Shown: positions 16,536-25,686, counted from the stretch's first letter. The stretch is DNA of 64,000 bases from an uncultured Lachnospiraceae bacterium (GCA_934899185.1 CAKXYI010000006.1:1-64000); one strand, 5' to 3'. Translations and numbers: made by a program. The notes: generated by a model not told the origin, from the letters alone.

Positions 16536-16585
16536 ATGCACTATTATGCACTATTTTATAAGAAAAGAGAAAAAGGAGAATTATT

Positions 16586-17077
16586 ATGCCAAAGAATAAG
16601 TTTCAAGATGTAGTATTTACCGCCATTATGGCAACGATCATGGTCTACGGTATGGTTGTCTACAATGTAGCCCTCAATACCGGAGATGTCAGTGGTGCGA
16701 CTTTTGTCGCTGCTTTACATGAACTGCCGATCATGGTACCGATCGCTTTTATTTTAGAGTTCTTTGTTGTCGGAAAGATCGCCAAAGGTCTGGCATTTTC
16801 TGTCATGACACCACAGGATCGTCCACAGTTCATCACCTATGCGATCTCCATCTGCATCTGCTGTATCATGTGTCCGATCATGAGCCTTATTGCAACCTTT
16901 TTATTCAAGGAGCCGAGTTTTGGTATGTGGATCAAGACATGGGCAATGAACTTCCCAATGGCGATCTGCTGGCAGATGTTCTACTGCGGACCATTGGTAC
17001 GTCTGATCTTCCGCCTGATCTTCGAGCGCAAGCAGGTTGAGGAAAAAGTAGAAGAAGTTATGGCAGAAGGAAATTAG
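16586..17077 (+). CDS. DUF2798 membrane protein
   Basis: This 163-residue protein has four hydrophobic helices, arranged as two repeats, each containing an (A/T)xxxxxxM and an AxxxEF/LxxxF-like pattern typical of the DUF2798 family (FILEFFVVGKIAKGLAF; MNFPMAICWQMFYCGPLVR). The tail (about 150-163) is charged and acidic. The function is unknown. The start ATG follows AAAAAGGAG. It stands alone between the hairpin at 16497-16535 and the hairpin at 17144-17188. Confidence 0.75.
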   Translation: MPKNKFQDVVFTAIMATIMVYGMVVYNVALNTGDVSGATFVAALHELPIMVPIAFILEFFVVGKIAKGLAFSVMTPQDRPQFITYAISICICCIMCPIMSLIATFLFKEPSFGMWIKTWAMNFPMAICWQMFYCGPLVRLIFRLIFERKQVEEKVEEVMAEGN

Positions 17078-17143
17078 AAAGAATTTCTAAAAAATTGATG
17101 TAAAAATAATACAAAAATAGTGGGAATTATACTTTTATCCGTG

Positions 17144-17188
17144 AAAAAAATCGGTTATGATACAAATGGTTGTATATAACCGATTTTT
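17144..17188 (+). terminator. Strong hairpin, possible two-way terminator
   Basis: A 20-bp inverted repeat, AAAAAATCGGTTAT-ATACAA with TTGTAT-ATAACCGATTTTTT, has one bulge and an ATGG loop. The T tract on one side and the A tract on the other would serve both strands. Confidence 0.75.
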
Positions 17189-17217
17189 TGACTTTAAATT
17201 ACATTAAGGAATAGATT

Positions 17218-18408
17218 ATGGGAGCATTGGAAAAGACATGGCAGGAAGTCTTGTCTATGGAAAAAGATACTTATACTTTGATTGATATCAGAGACGAATT
17301 GTCCTTTGCTTATGGCAATATACCGGGCAGTATCAATATCTCGGAGGATGCCCTTTTAGCAGAGCCTGATCAGTGGAAGGACAAGACACTGGTCTTGTAT
17401 TGTAAAAAGGGAGAACACAGTTTAGAGGTAGCAGAATATCTGCGAGAGGCAGGATGGCAGGGGGTCTACAGCCTGGAGGGCGGTTATCTTGGCTGGCTTA
17501 TGCAGCAGATGCAGACGGAGGATGAGACAGACCAACCGGAGATCACGACATTTGACATTGAGCAGAGTTTGCGTAAAAAGTTTAAAAAGACCATCTGGAG
17601 CAAGTTTACCAAGGCAGTACGGGAGTATGAATTGGTGCAGGAGGGCGATAAGATCGCCGTCTGTATTTCCGGAGGTAAGGATTCCATGCTTATGGCAAAG
17701 TTGTTTCAAGAATTGCAGCGCCACCACAAGGTAAAATTTGATCTGGTATTTCTGGTCATGGATCCGGGCTACAGCAAAGAAAATCGTGCCATCATCGAGA
17801 ATAATGCCAAGAAACTGGGCATTCCGATCACGGTCTTTGAGTCAGATATTTTTGATGCGGTCTTTGAGATCGAAAAATCGCCATGTTATCTGTGCGCGCG
17901 TATGCGTAGAGGGCATCTTTACCATAAGGCACAGGAATTGGGCTGCAACAAGATCGCTTTAGGACACCATTATGATGATGTGATCGAGACCATCCTTATG
18001 GGCATGCTTTATGGGGCGCAGATGCAGACTATGATGCCAAAGTTGCACAGCACAAATTTTGAAGGCATGCAGTTGATCCGTCCGCTTTATCTGGTGCGTG
18101 AGGATGACATCAAGAAATGGCGCGACTATAATCACCTGTATTTCTTACAATGTGCCTGCAAATTTACGGAGACCTGTTCTTCCTGTCAGGATAACGGACA
18201 GAATAATTCCAAGCGTCTGGAAGTCAAAAATCTGATTCGTGAGATGAAAAAGACAAATCCTTATGTGGAAGGCAATATCTTTAAGAGTGTAGAAAATGTA
18301 AACTTAAGCACGGTCATCGCCTACAAAAAAGACGGTGTAAAGCATCATTTTCTGGAAACTTATGATGATGTGTTAGTTGTAAAGAGGGAAGATTATGAAA
18401 GCGAATAA
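17218..18408 (+). CDS. Rhodanese domain fused to TtcA-like PP-loop ATPase
   Basis: This 396-residue fusion has a rhodanese domain at residues 1-105, with the persulfide-carrying cysteine C62 in LVLYCKKGEHS and the typical IDIRDELSFAYGNIPGSINI start. Residues 120-396 are a PP-loop ATPase of the TtcA family, with SGGKDS at 151-156, CYLCARMRRGHLY (a CxxC pair), LGHHYDDVIETILMG, and a CACKFTETCSSC cysteine cluster. TtcA proteins 2-thiolate cytidine 32 in tRNA using an iron-sulfur cluster. Here the rhodanese part could hand over the sulfur directly (inference). The last 14 bases overlap the following MATE gene. Confidence 0.85.
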   Translation: MGALEKTWQEVLSMEKDTYTLIDIRDELSFAYGNIPGSINISEDALLAEPDQWKDKTLVLYCKKGEHSLEVAEYLREAGWQGVYSLEGGYLGWLMQQMQTEDETDQPEITTFDIEQSLRKKFKKTIWSKFTKAVREYELVQEGDKIAVCISGGKDSMLMAKLFQELQRHHKVKFDLVFLVMDPGYSKENRAIIENNAKKLGIPITVFESDIFDAVFEIEKSPCYLCARMRRGHLYHKAQELGCNKIALGHHYDDVIETILMGMLYGAQMQTMMPKLHSTNFEGMQLIRPLYLVREDDIKKWRDYNHLYFLQCACKFTETCSSCQDNGQNNSKRLEVKNLIREMKKTNPYVEGNIFKSVENVNLSTVIAYKKDGVKHHFLETYDDVLVVKREDYESE

Positions 18409-19747
18409 AAAAGAAGTTGATATGATCCATGGACCGCTTCTTGGCAAGATGATCGCCTTTACGATCCCTGTGATCCTATCGGGTGTGCTGCAGCTCTTAT
18501 TTAATGCAGCGGATATAATTGTTGTTGGGCGTTTTGCCGGAAATGAGTCACTGGCAGCCGTAGGTTCGACCTCATCTTTGATCAATCTTTTAGTCAATCT
18601 TTTTATGGGGCTGTCTGTCGGTGCCAATGTGACGGTCGCCTTTTACTTTGGTTGTGACCACAGGGAAAAGGTGCGCGATACCATCCACACGAGTATCACC
18701 TTAAGTCTTGTGTGCGGTGTATTTTTAAGTATCTTTGGTATGTTGACATCTCATCAACTTTTGGTCTGGATGGGCTCTCCAGATGATGTTATCGGTCTGG
18801 CGACGACCTATCTGCAGATCTATTTTCTGGGTATGCCGGCACTGCTTACTTACAATTTTGGCGCAGCCATCCTGCGTGCGATCGGCAATACCAGAACGCC
18901 ACTGTATTTTCTGATGGCATCCGGCATTGTGAATGTAGTATTAAATCTGGTGCTTGTTATTGGATTTTCCATGGATGTAGCCGGTGTTGCGATCGCAACG
19001 GTCGTTTCCGAATATATCTCGGCGGTACTGGTTCTCTACTATCTGCATAAGCAGAGTGATGTCATGCATTTTTCTTTCAAATATCTGGGAATCAAGACGG
19101 ATGTTTTGGGACGAATCATTCGGATCGGACTTCCGGCAGGCATTCAGGGAACGGTATTTTCCCTGTCAAATGTTGTGATTCAATCTGCCATCAATTCTTT
19201 TGGCAGCACGGTCATTGCAGGCAATTCCGCAGCCAGCAACATCGAGGGCTTTGTCTATATGGCAATGAATGCGGTATCGCAGACAGCAGTTACCTTTACC
19301 AGCCAGAACTTCGGTGCGGGAGACAAGGCGCGTATTAAAAAAGTCATGTTCCTCTGCCTTGGTATCGTGGTTGCCGTAGGACTTATCACCGGGGAGAGCG
19401 CTTATCTTTTCGGTAGACCACTGTTACATATTTATACCGACAGCCAGCCGGTCGTTGAAGCCGGACTGGTGCGTATGTCTTATATCTGTACCACTTATTT
19501 TTTGTGTGGTATGATGGATACCATGGTGGGATGTTTACGAGGTATCGGCAAATCCATTCTGCCTATGATCATGTCCATAGTTGGGGCCTGTGGACTGCGT
19601 CTGGTCTGGATTGCAACGATCTTTCAGATACACCATACAGAAGGGATTTTGTATATGGCGTATCCGATCACCTGGGCGATCACGCTCAGTGCACATATCA
19701 TTACTTATGTGATCTGCTTTAAGCGGATACGGTATAAGAATTTCTAG
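18395..19747 (+). CDS. MATE-family efflux transporter
   Basis: This is a 450-residue MATE exporter with about twelve helices. Recognisable blocks are MIHGPLLGKMIAFTIPVILSG, VVGRFAGNESLAAVG, the AAILRAIGNTRTPLYFLM half-site, and SQNFGAGDKARIKKVM in the second half. It overlaps the rhodanese-TtcA gene by 14 bases, so translation is probably coupled (GAGGGAAG site). The exported compound is unknown. It differs clearly from the MATE genes at 15018 and 37718, so they are not recent copies. Confidence 0.88.
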   Translation: MKANKKEVDMIHGPLLGKMIAFTIPVILSGVLQLLFNAADIIVVGRFAGNESLAAVGSTSSLINLLVNLFMGLSVGANVTVAFYFGCDHREKVRDTIHTSITLSLVCGVFLSIFGMLTSHQLLVWMGSPDDVIGLATTYLQIYFLGMPALLTYNFGAAILRAIGNTRTPLYFLMASGIVNVVLNLVLVIGFSMDVAGVAIATVVSEYISAVLVLYYLHKQSDVMHFSFKYLGIKTDVLGRIIRIGLPAGIQGTVFSLSNVVIQSAINSFGSTVIAGNSAASNIEGFVYMAMNAVSQTAVTFTSQNFGAGDKARIKKVMFLCLGIVVAVGLITGESAYLFGRPLLHIYTDSQPVVEAGLVRMSYICTTYFLCGMMDTMVGCLRGIGKSILPMIMSIVGACGLRLVWIATIFQIHHTEGILYMAYPITWAITLSAHIITYVICFKRIRYKNF

Positions 19748-19788
19748 GGGAAGACAGGCAGACAAGAGATAATTGGGAACGGTTTACG

Positions 19789-21441
19789 ATGAAAAATAAA
19801 GCACAAAAGAATGGGTATAAACACACACTGCAAAAGAGGTTTCTGACACTTTTACTGGTCAGCATCATCTTGGCATCCGGCATGATCGGTGGTGCCGGGA
19901 TCACCAGTGCGCAACGGGTCATCAATGAGGATTCTTCACAGATCATGAATCTGCTCTGCGAACAGAAGGCGAGCGAGATCAATCTGATGTTAAAAGAGAT
20001 CGCCAGTTCGGTTGACATGGATTATTCCTACGTTTCCAGAAGGCTTTCACAGGATAGATCTATGTGGAACGATGCGGAATACATGGAAGATTATATGCAG
20101 CATGTGCATGATGAACTGGACAATACGGCTCGTAATACATCGGCGGCGGTTTCTATTTATATGCGGCTGAATCCGGATATTTTCCAGACAACACAGGGGG
20201 TATTTCTGGTAAAGAATGCCATTGGAAAGTTTACAGAGCGAGCCCCGAACGACATCAAGGCATACGATCCGACTGATCGTGAGCATGTGGGCTGGTACTA
20301 TGAACCGATCGAGCAGGGACACGCAATATGGATGGAGCCATACTATAACCAAAATACCCGTGTTTATATGACGTCCTATGTCATCCCCATTTACCGGGGG
20401 GATACGCTGATCGGTGTGATCGGTATGGATATCAGCATGGAAAAATTACAGGATTCGGTCAAAAATCTTTCGGCTTATGAGACCGGTTATGCATTTCTGG
20501 TTTCCGATAACGGAGATCTGGTATATCACAAGGATTATGAAAATGGGATTACGGTCGATCAGTTTGACGACAACTTAAATCATGTACATAACATATTAAA
20601 TACAGAGCGCATAGAGGGGAAGATCTATTCTTATACTTGGAAGGGAGAATCCAAGCGGCTGGTCTACAAGAAACTGACCAATAACATGTATCTGGTCCTG
20701 TGTGCACCGGCATCGGAGATCGATGTTTCGCGCAATAGCCTTGCCATACAGTGTCTGGTGATCCTCTTTATCGTACTATTAATCGCGTCAATTGCAGGCA
20801 TACATATGGTACACCGCATCACAAAGCCCTTGCGCGGTCTGACTGAGGCTGCCAAACAGGTGGCGGACGGTGATTGGAATGCCAAGATCGAGGCTGGCGG
20901 TCAGGATGAGGTGGGCGTCTTGGCGACGACCTTACAGAATACCTTGGAGCAGTTACGTCATAATGTTGAGATGGCAAATTATATGGCGGACCGGGATGCT
21001 TTGACCGGACTTTATAACCGCCACTACATGACACAATTTTGTGCCAAACATATGATGGCAGGGGAAAAAGAGGTGGGGGTTCTTTACTGTGACCTGAATG
21101 GGCTTAAATATATGAATGACCACTACGGACATGCATGGGGCGATCAGATGATCATGGAGGCAGCAGATCAGATCCGCCAATGTTTCCCAATCGACATGTG
21201 TTGCCGTATGGGCGGGGATGAGTTTGTGGTCTGTGTCTTCGGACGCAGTGAAAAGGATTTTTGCAAGCAGGCGGAAGAATTGCGCAGCAAGATGTGCTCG
21301 GATCAACTGGCATCGGCGTCTATCGGCTGGTGCTGGCGTGAGGAGATAGAAGATTTTGATGCCATGATGACAGAGGCTGAAAATGCCATGTATCAGGAAA
21401 AACAAAGATTTTATGCGTTGCATCCAAAACAAAAACGCTAG
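19789..21441 (+). CDS. Membrane diguanylate cyclase: Cache sensor, HAMP, GGDEF
   Basis: This 550-residue sensor enzyme has a transmembrane helix at about 20-42, an extracellular Cache-type domain (about 60-310; the EHVGWYYEP and GDTLIGVIGMDISMEKL segments are characteristic), a second helix at about 318-340, a HAMP linker (about 340-395) and a GGDEF domain with intact GGDEF at 475-479. It makes cyclic di-GMP from GTP in response to an outside ligand. The residue where the product-inhibition RxxD arginine would stand is Phe (FPID before MCCRM), so classical I-site feedback is probably absent. Confidence 0.88.
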   Translation: MKNKAQKNGYKHTLQKRFLTLLLVSIILASGMIGGAGITSAQRVINEDSSQIMNLLCEQKASEINLMLKEIASSVDMDYSYVSRRLSQDRSMWNDAEYMEDYMQHVHDELDNTARNTSAAVSIYMRLNPDIFQTTQGVFLVKNAIGKFTERAPNDIKAYDPTDREHVGWYYEPIEQGHAIWMEPYYNQNTRVYMTSYVIPIYRGDTLIGVIGMDISMEKLQDSVKNLSAYETGYAFLVSDNGDLVYHKDYENGITVDQFDDNLNHVHNILNTERIEGKIYSYTWKGESKRLVYKKLTNNMYLVLCAPASEIDVSRNSLAIQCLVILFIVLLIASIAGIHMVHRITKPLRGLTEAAKQVADGDWNAKIEAGGQDEVGVLATTLQNTLEQLRHNVEMANYMADRDALTGLYNRHYMTQFCAKHMMAGEKEVGVLYCDLNGLKYMNDHYGHAWGDQMIMEAADQIRQCFPIDMCCRMGGDEFVVCVFGRSEKDFCKQAEELRSKMCSDQLASASIGWCWREEIEDFDAMMTEAENAMYQEKQRFYALHPKQKR

Positions 21442-21453
21442 GAGGAAAAGAAA

Positions 21454-22473
21454 ATGGAAAAATTTGATCTACTGACATTGGGAGAGGTCTTGCTTCGCCT
21501 TTCACCAAAGGAAAATAAAAGAATCGTAAGAAGTACAGAATTTGAAAGTCATGTGGGTGGTGCGGAATTAAATGTTGCATCCGGGGTTTCCCTCTTGGGG
21601 CTGCATACCGGTATCATTTCCAAACTGCCGGCAAATGCGATTGGGGAACTTGCAAGAAGCAAGGTGCGTTCTATGAATGTCAGCGATGACTATCTGGTGT
21701 GGGATCACACGGAAGATGCAAGACTTGGTGCTTATTTTTATGAGAGTGCGACCTTCCCTAGAAAACCGCAGGTGGTCTATGACAGAAAGCACAGTTCTAT
21801 CACACGCATTTCCATTGATGAATTTCCGGAAGAAATGTATAAGTCTACCCGGTGTTTCCATGTATCCGGTATTACCTTAGCACTTTGTCCGGAAGCAAGG
21901 ACTTGTGCCATCGAAATGATCAAGCGCTTTAAGGAGGCAGGTGCCCTGATCTCCTTTGATGTCAACTTCCGACTCAACTTATGGACAGGAGCAGAGGCAA
22001 AGGCATGTATCGAGCAGATCCTGCCATATGTGGATATCTTTTTCTGCTCCGAGGATACGGCACGCCTGACCTTTTTAAAGGAAGGATCCTTAGAAGACAT
22101 CATGCGTTCCTTTACCGCTGAGTATCCGATCCAGATCGTGGCATCTACCCAGCGTGTGGTACACAGTCCAAAGCAGCATAGTTTTGGCTCTGTGATCTAC
22201 GAGGCAAAGAGTGATACTTTCTATAACGAGCAGCCTTATGAGAAGATCGATGTGGTTGACCGCATCGGCAGTGGAGATGCATATTGTGGAGGAATGCTTT
22301 ATGGATTGCTTTCTTCCGATATGGATTGTAGGAAGGCACTTGCTTTTGGTAATGCCTGCAGTGCTATCAAAAATACCATTCCGGGAGATCTGCCGTCATC
22401 CGATCTGCATGAGGTGGAATATGTCATTGCAGACCACAACGCAAAGGGACCTGTTTCGGAGATGAACCGATAA
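21454..22473 (+). CDS. PfkB-family sugar kinase, 2-keto-3-deoxygluconate kinase-like
   Basis: This is a 339-residue ribokinase-fold enzyme. The N-terminus DLLTLGEVLLRLSPKENKRI is characteristic of KDG kinases. HVGGAELNVASGVSLLGL is the sugar-binding region and DRIGSGDAYCGGML is PfkB signature 2, with catalytic D275. The KDG role (step to 2-keto-3-deoxy-6-phosphogluconate, uronate breakdown) is likely but not certain, because no aldolase gene lies next to it. It starts 12 bp after the cyclase gene with AGGAGG. Confidence 0.82.
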   Translation: MEKFDLLTLGEVLLRLSPKENKRIVRSTEFESHVGGAELNVASGVSLLGLHTGIISKLPANAIGELARSKVRSMNVSDDYLVWDHTEDARLGAYFYESATFPRKPQVVYDRKHSSITRISIDEFPEEMYKSTRCFHVSGITLALCPEARTCAIEMIKRFKEAGALISFDVNFRLNLWTGAEAKACIEQILPYVDIFFCSEDTARLTFLKEGSLEDIMRSFTAEYPIQIVASTQRVVHSPKQHSFGSVIYEAKSDTFYNEQPYEKIDVVDRIGSGDAYCGGMLYGLLSSDMDCRKALAFGNACSAIKNTIPGDLPSSDLHEVEYVIADHNAKGPVSEMNR

Positions 22474-22489
22474 GAATATTTGAACCGAC

Positions 22490-22524
22490 AAGGCTTTCGT
22501 ACATGGGTGCGGAAGCCTTTTTCT
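22490..22524 (+). terminator. Rho-independent terminator
   Basis: A 10-bp stem AAGGCTTTCG/CGGAAGCCTT (22490-22499 with 22510-22519, one G-U) is followed by TTTCTTTT. Confidence 0.75.
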
Positions 22525-22550
22525 TTTGCAAAAAAATAAATAGTGTCCTC

Positions 22551-22579
22551 TTGACATATACCCCATGGGGGTATATAAT
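22551..22579 (+). promoter_or_regulatory. csoR-copA promoter with CsoR operator in the spacer
   Basis: A perfect -35 TTGACA (22551-22556), 17-bp spacer and -10 TATAAT (22574-22579). The spacer is filled by a palindrome, ATATACCCC-A-TGGGGGTATAT (22556-22576), which has the form of the known CsoR operator. Apo-CsoR would block RNA polymerase here and Cu(I) would release it. Confidence 0.88.
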
Positions 22580-22584
22580 CCAGA

Positions 22585-22625
22585 CCGTAGGAACGTCCCT
22601 TTTGCCACATGGAGTGTCCCTACGG
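22585..22625 (+). other. Leader hairpin upstream of csoR
   Basis: CCGTAGGAAC (22585-22594) pairs with GTCCCTACGG (22616-22625), with one mismatch, in the 5' leader between the promoter and the csoR ATG. There is no T tract. It could stabilise the mRNA; no riboswitch family is recognised. Confidence 0.45.
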
Positions 22626-22652
22626 TATACAATCCGAGGAAAGGAGATAGAG

Positions 22653-22973
22653 ATGGAAGAAAAGATGGAAAATACCTGTCCGCACTGTAGTTCCTGTAAT
22701 AAAAAGGTGCGTGACGAGAAAGAATATAAAGATATGATGAATCGCTTGAGCCGTATTGAAGGTCAGGTGCGTGGGGTCAAAGGCATGGTGGAAAACGATG
22801 CCTATTGCGTGGATATTTTGACCCAGGTCAGCGCAATCACATCTGCTCTCAATAGTTTTAATAAAGTTTTGCTCGCCAACCATATCAAGACCTGTGTGGC
22901 AAATGATATTCGGGAAGGCAAGGATGAAAAGGTGGACGAACTGGTCGTTACTTTACAGAAGTTGATGAAATAA
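22653..22973 (+). CDS. csoR: CsoR-family copper-sensing repressor
   Basis: This 106-residue all-helical repressor carries the family core [19 protein letters not shown] and the Cu(I) ligands in the expected C-H-C order: C52 (AYCVDIL), H77 and C81 (NHIKTC). An N-terminal extension has a CPHCSSC cluster (C9, C12, C15), not part of the canonical site. I chose ATG 22653 (after AGGAGATAGAG) over upstream starts, because those would translate the operator. It is followed 11 bp later by copA and is presumably autoregulated through the operator at 22556-22576. Confidence 0.9.
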   Translation: MEEKMENTCPHCSSCNKKVRDEKEYKDMMNRLSRIEGQVRGVKGMVENDAYCVDILTQVSAITSALNSFNKVLLANHIKTCVANDIREGKDEKVDELVVTLQKLMK

Positions 22974-22984
22974 GGAGGACAGAC

Positions 22985-25606
22985 ATGCAAAAATATGACG
23001 TAACAGGAATGTCCTGCGCGGCATGCTCGGCGCGCGTAGAAAAGGTCGTGCAAAATGTGGACGGCGTGACGGATGTTGCGGTCAACTTGTTGACAAACTC
23101 CATGAATGTGGAGGGCAATGCGGACAGTGGAGTCATTATCGCGGCAGTCACAGAAGCCGGTTATGGGGCATCCTTAAAAGAAGATGGACATGGAGGACAG
23201 GCGCTGGCCAAGAGCGGATCAAGTGAAGCCGATCAGTTGGCGAGCACACAAAAGAAAGCCTTTCGTACCTTGCGTAACCGCCTGATCGCATCCCTTTGCT
23301 TTTTACTGCCGCTCATGTATGTTTCTATGGGACATATGATGTGGGACTGGCCTTTGCCATCCTTTATGGCAGGCAACCATGTGGCAATGGGACTATATCA
23401 GTTGCTTTTGACGGTGGCGGTCATGGTCATCAATCAAAAGTTCTTCATCAGCGGCTTTACCAGCGCATGGCACAAGTCTCCAAATATGGATACCCTGGTA
23501 GCCATGGGAGCGGGCGCATCTTTTGGCTATAGTGTCTACGCCCTTTTCGCCATGACCGGGGCACAGATGGCAGGCGATATGGATGGTGTCATGAAGTATA
23601 TGGATTCTTTCTATTTTGAATCTGCAGCCATGATCCTGACCTTGATTACAGTAGGAAAGATGCTGGAGGCATATTCCAAGGGCAGGACAACAGACGCTCT
23701 GCGAGGGCTGATGGAACTGGCACCAAAGCAGGCAACGATCCTTGTGGATGGCATAGAGAAAAAGGTGCCGATCGATCAGGTCAAGGTGGATGATGTCTTT
23801 GTGGTACGTCCGGGAGAGAGTATTCCGGTGGATGGCGTGATCCTTTCGGGACAAAGTGCCATTGATGAATCCGCGATCTCCGGTGAGAGTATCCCGGTAG
23901 ACAAAGAGGTGGGAGACGAAGTGACGGCTGCGACCATCAATGCCTCTGGTTTCATTACCGCAAGGGCTACGCGTGTCGGCTCGGATACCACCCTTGCCAA
24001 GATTATCCGCATGGTCAGCGATGCATCAGCAACAAAAGCGCCGATCGCCAAGGTGGCAGACAAGATATCCGGTATTTTTGTTCCGGCAGTTTTAGGCATT
24101 GCTCTGGTAGCATTTTTGATTTGGCTTGCCGTCGGACAGACCTTTGGCTTTGCCCTCTCCCGTGCCATTGCCGTGCTGGTGATCTCTTGTCCGTGCGCGC
24201 TTGGTCTGGCAACGCCGGTAGCCATTATGGTTGGTAATGGCGTTGGGGCGAAGAAAGGGATTTTATTTAAAAATGCGACTTCTTTGGAAGAGGCGGGAAA
24301 GACGACAACAGTTGTTTTAGATAAGACAGGTACGATCACAAAGGGCCAACCCAAGGTGACAGATGTGATACCGCAGGAAGGGGTGTCTGCGGAGGACTTA
24401 CTGGCACTGGCGGCATCTTTGGAAAGCAAGAGTGAACATCCGCTTGCCAAGGCAGTGATCGCATACGGAGAGGAACAAAACATTGTCCCAGATCCGGTAG
24501 AGGAATTTGAGATCATGGCAGGCAATGGTCTGTCGGGGCTGTGGCGTGGCAAACGTATTTATGGTGGTAAGGAAGAATTTATCGCACCGCTTGCCAAGGA
24601 ATCTTTTGTTGCTTTTGCAAAAAGTCATGAGATCGGACTTTTGGCAAAGCAGGGAAAGACGCCGCTCTTTTTCTCTAGTGAGGAAAAATTCTACGGTATG
24701 ATCTGTGTGGCAGATGAGATGAAAGAGGACAGCCCGCAGGCGATCGCAGAACTGAAAAATATGGGCGTCCATGTTGTCATGCTGACCGGTGACAGAGTAG
24801 AGACTGCCGAGGCGATCGGAGTACGGGCAGGTGTAGACGAGGTCATCGCGGGTGTTCTGCCGGATGGCAAGGAAGAAGTAGTCCGTCGTTTCTGCCAGGA
24901 TGGTCATGTGATGATGGTCGGTGATGGTATCAATGATGCGCCTGCGTTGACACGCGCAGATGTAGGTGTTGCTATCGGAGCAGGCACAGATATTGCTATA
25001 GATGCCGCAGATGTTGTCCTGGTGAACAGTCGTCTGATGGATGTGGCAGCGGCTATTCGTCTGAGCCGCAGAACGCTTCGCAATATCCATGAAAACCTGT
25101 TTTGGGCATTTCTCTATAATGCAATTGGTATTCCGCTGGCTGCAGGACTATGGTATTCTTGGAATGGCTGGGAATTAAATCCGATGTTTGGAGCAGCAGC
25201 GATGAGCTTATCCAGTTTTTGTGTTGTAACAAATGCATTACGTCTCAATTTTGTGGATATTTACAGCACCAAGCGGGATAAAAAAGTCAAAGGACAAAAA
25301 GCAAAATCGCACGTTACAGAAGCGCAAGATACTGTTATAATAGAAGACAAGACAAAGGCGGATCAAAAAGAAAAGATAGATAAGGAGAATTTTGATATGG
25401 AAGAGACATTAAAAGTCAAGGGAATGATGTGTGCACATTGCGAGGCACACGTAAAGGAAGCATTGGAGAAAATCGACGGTGTGACCGAGGCAAAGGCAGA
25501 TCATGAAGCATGCGAGGTTGTGGTCAAGATGAGCACACCGGTAGCCGAGGATGTGCTTGCTGCTACAGTAAAAGATGCTGGATATGAGTTTGAAGGAATA
25601 AAATAA
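22985..25606 (+). CDS. copA: Cu(I)-exporting P1B ATPase with C-terminal CopZ-like domain
   Basis: This is an 873-residue copper P-type ATPase. The order is HMA domain (GMSCAAC, about 8-14), membrane helices, TGES actuator loop, CPC in the membrane (C402, C404), phosphorylated D446 in DKTGT, HP dipeptide in SEHPLAKAV, and [10 protein letters not shown] hinge. After the last helices comes a Lys/Asp/Glu-rich linker (about 760-804) and then a second HMA domain (GMMCAHC). The C-terminal HMA is unusual for CopA. Its coding region has its own promoter-like and ribosome-binding sequences (see 25397-25606). CopA expels Cu(I). Confidence 0.92.
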   Translation: MQKYDVTGMSCAACSARVEKVVQNVDGVTDVAVNLLTNSMNVEGNADSGVIIAAVTEAGYGASLKEDGHGGQALAKSGSSEADQLASTQKKAFRTLRNRLIASLCFLLPLMYVSMGHMMWDWPLPSFMAGNHVAMGLYQLLLTVAVMVINQKFFISGFTSAWHKSPNMDTLVAMGAGASFGYSVYALFAMTGAQMAGDMDGVMKYMDSFYFESAAMILTLITVGKMLEAYSKGRTTDALRGLMELAPKQATILVDGIEKKVPIDQVKVDDVFVVRPGESIPVDGVILSGQSAIDESAISGESIPVDKEVGDEVTAATINASGFITARATRVGSDTTLAKIIRMVSDASATKAPIAKVADKISGIFVPAVLGIALVAFLIWLAVGQTFGFALSRAIAVLVISCPCALGLATPVAIMVGNGVGAKKGILFKNATSLEEAGKTTTVVLDKTGTITKGQPKVTDVIPQEGVSAEDLLALAASLESKSEHPLAKAVIAYGEEQNIVPDPVEEFEIMAGNGLSGLWRGKRIYGGKEEFIAPLAKESFVAFAKSHEIGLLAKQGKTPLFFSSEEKFYGMICVADEMKEDSPQAIAELKNMGVHVVMLTGDRVETAEAIGVRAGVDEVIAGVLPDGKEEVVRRFCQDGHVMMVGDGINDAPALTRADVGVAIGAGTDIAIDAADVVLVNSRLMDVAAAIRLSRRTLRNIHENLFWAFLYNAIGIPLAAGLWYSWNGWELNPMFGAAAMSLSSFCVVTNALRLNFVDIYSTKRDKKVKGQKAKSHVTEAQDTVIIEDKTKADQKEKIDKENFDMEETLKVKGMMCAHCEAHVKEALEKIDGVTEAKADHEACEVVVKMSTPVAEDVLAATVKDAGYEFEGIK
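25313..25341 (+). promoter_or_regulatory. Promoter-like sequence inside the copA linker
   Basis: -35-like GTTACA (25313-25318, four matches of six), exact 17-bp spacer, -10 TATAAT (25336-25341), inside the coding region of the Lys-rich linker, 56 bp before the internal copZ ATG. Confidence 0.45.
25397..25606 (+). CDS. copZ: Nested in-frame CopZ-like copper chaperone (internal start in copA)
   Basis: In the copA frame, ATG 25397 (codon 805) is preceded by AAGGAG (25382-25387) at 9 bp, an excellent ribosome site. It would produce a free 69-residue HMA protein, [18 protein letters not shown], with the size and motif of CopZ chaperones. CopZ carries Cu(I) to CopA. The Lys-rich linker in front looks like a translated spacer between two former genes. 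Production of the short form is an inference from the ribosome site and the -10 box upstream. The fused product is also expected. Confidence 0.6.
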   Translation: MEETLKVKGMMCAHCEAHVKEALEKIDGVTEAKADHEACEVVVKMSTPVAEDVLAATVKDAGYEFEGIK

Positions 25607-25612
25607 AAAATG

Positions 25613-25642
25613 CCGCAGTCTTTGAACAGACTGCGGTTTTTT
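25613..25642 (+). terminator. Rho-independent terminator
   Basis: A perfect 9-bp stem CCGCAGTCT/AGACTGCGG (25613-25621 with 25628-25636) plus six T ends the copper operon. Confidence 0.88.
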
Positions 25643-25686
25643 CATAAGATTGATAGCAGACAAGTGGGAAAGGAAAGATGTAAAAG

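Noticed and set aside
23776..24552. 258-residue minus-strand frame inside copA
   Set aside because: Opposite to clear P-type ATPase motifs; Ser/Ala/Thr-rich low-complexity translation, no start signal.
24398..25090. 230-residue minus-strand frame inside copA
   Set aside because: Opposite to the nucleotide-binding domain of copA; Cys/His-rich random translation.
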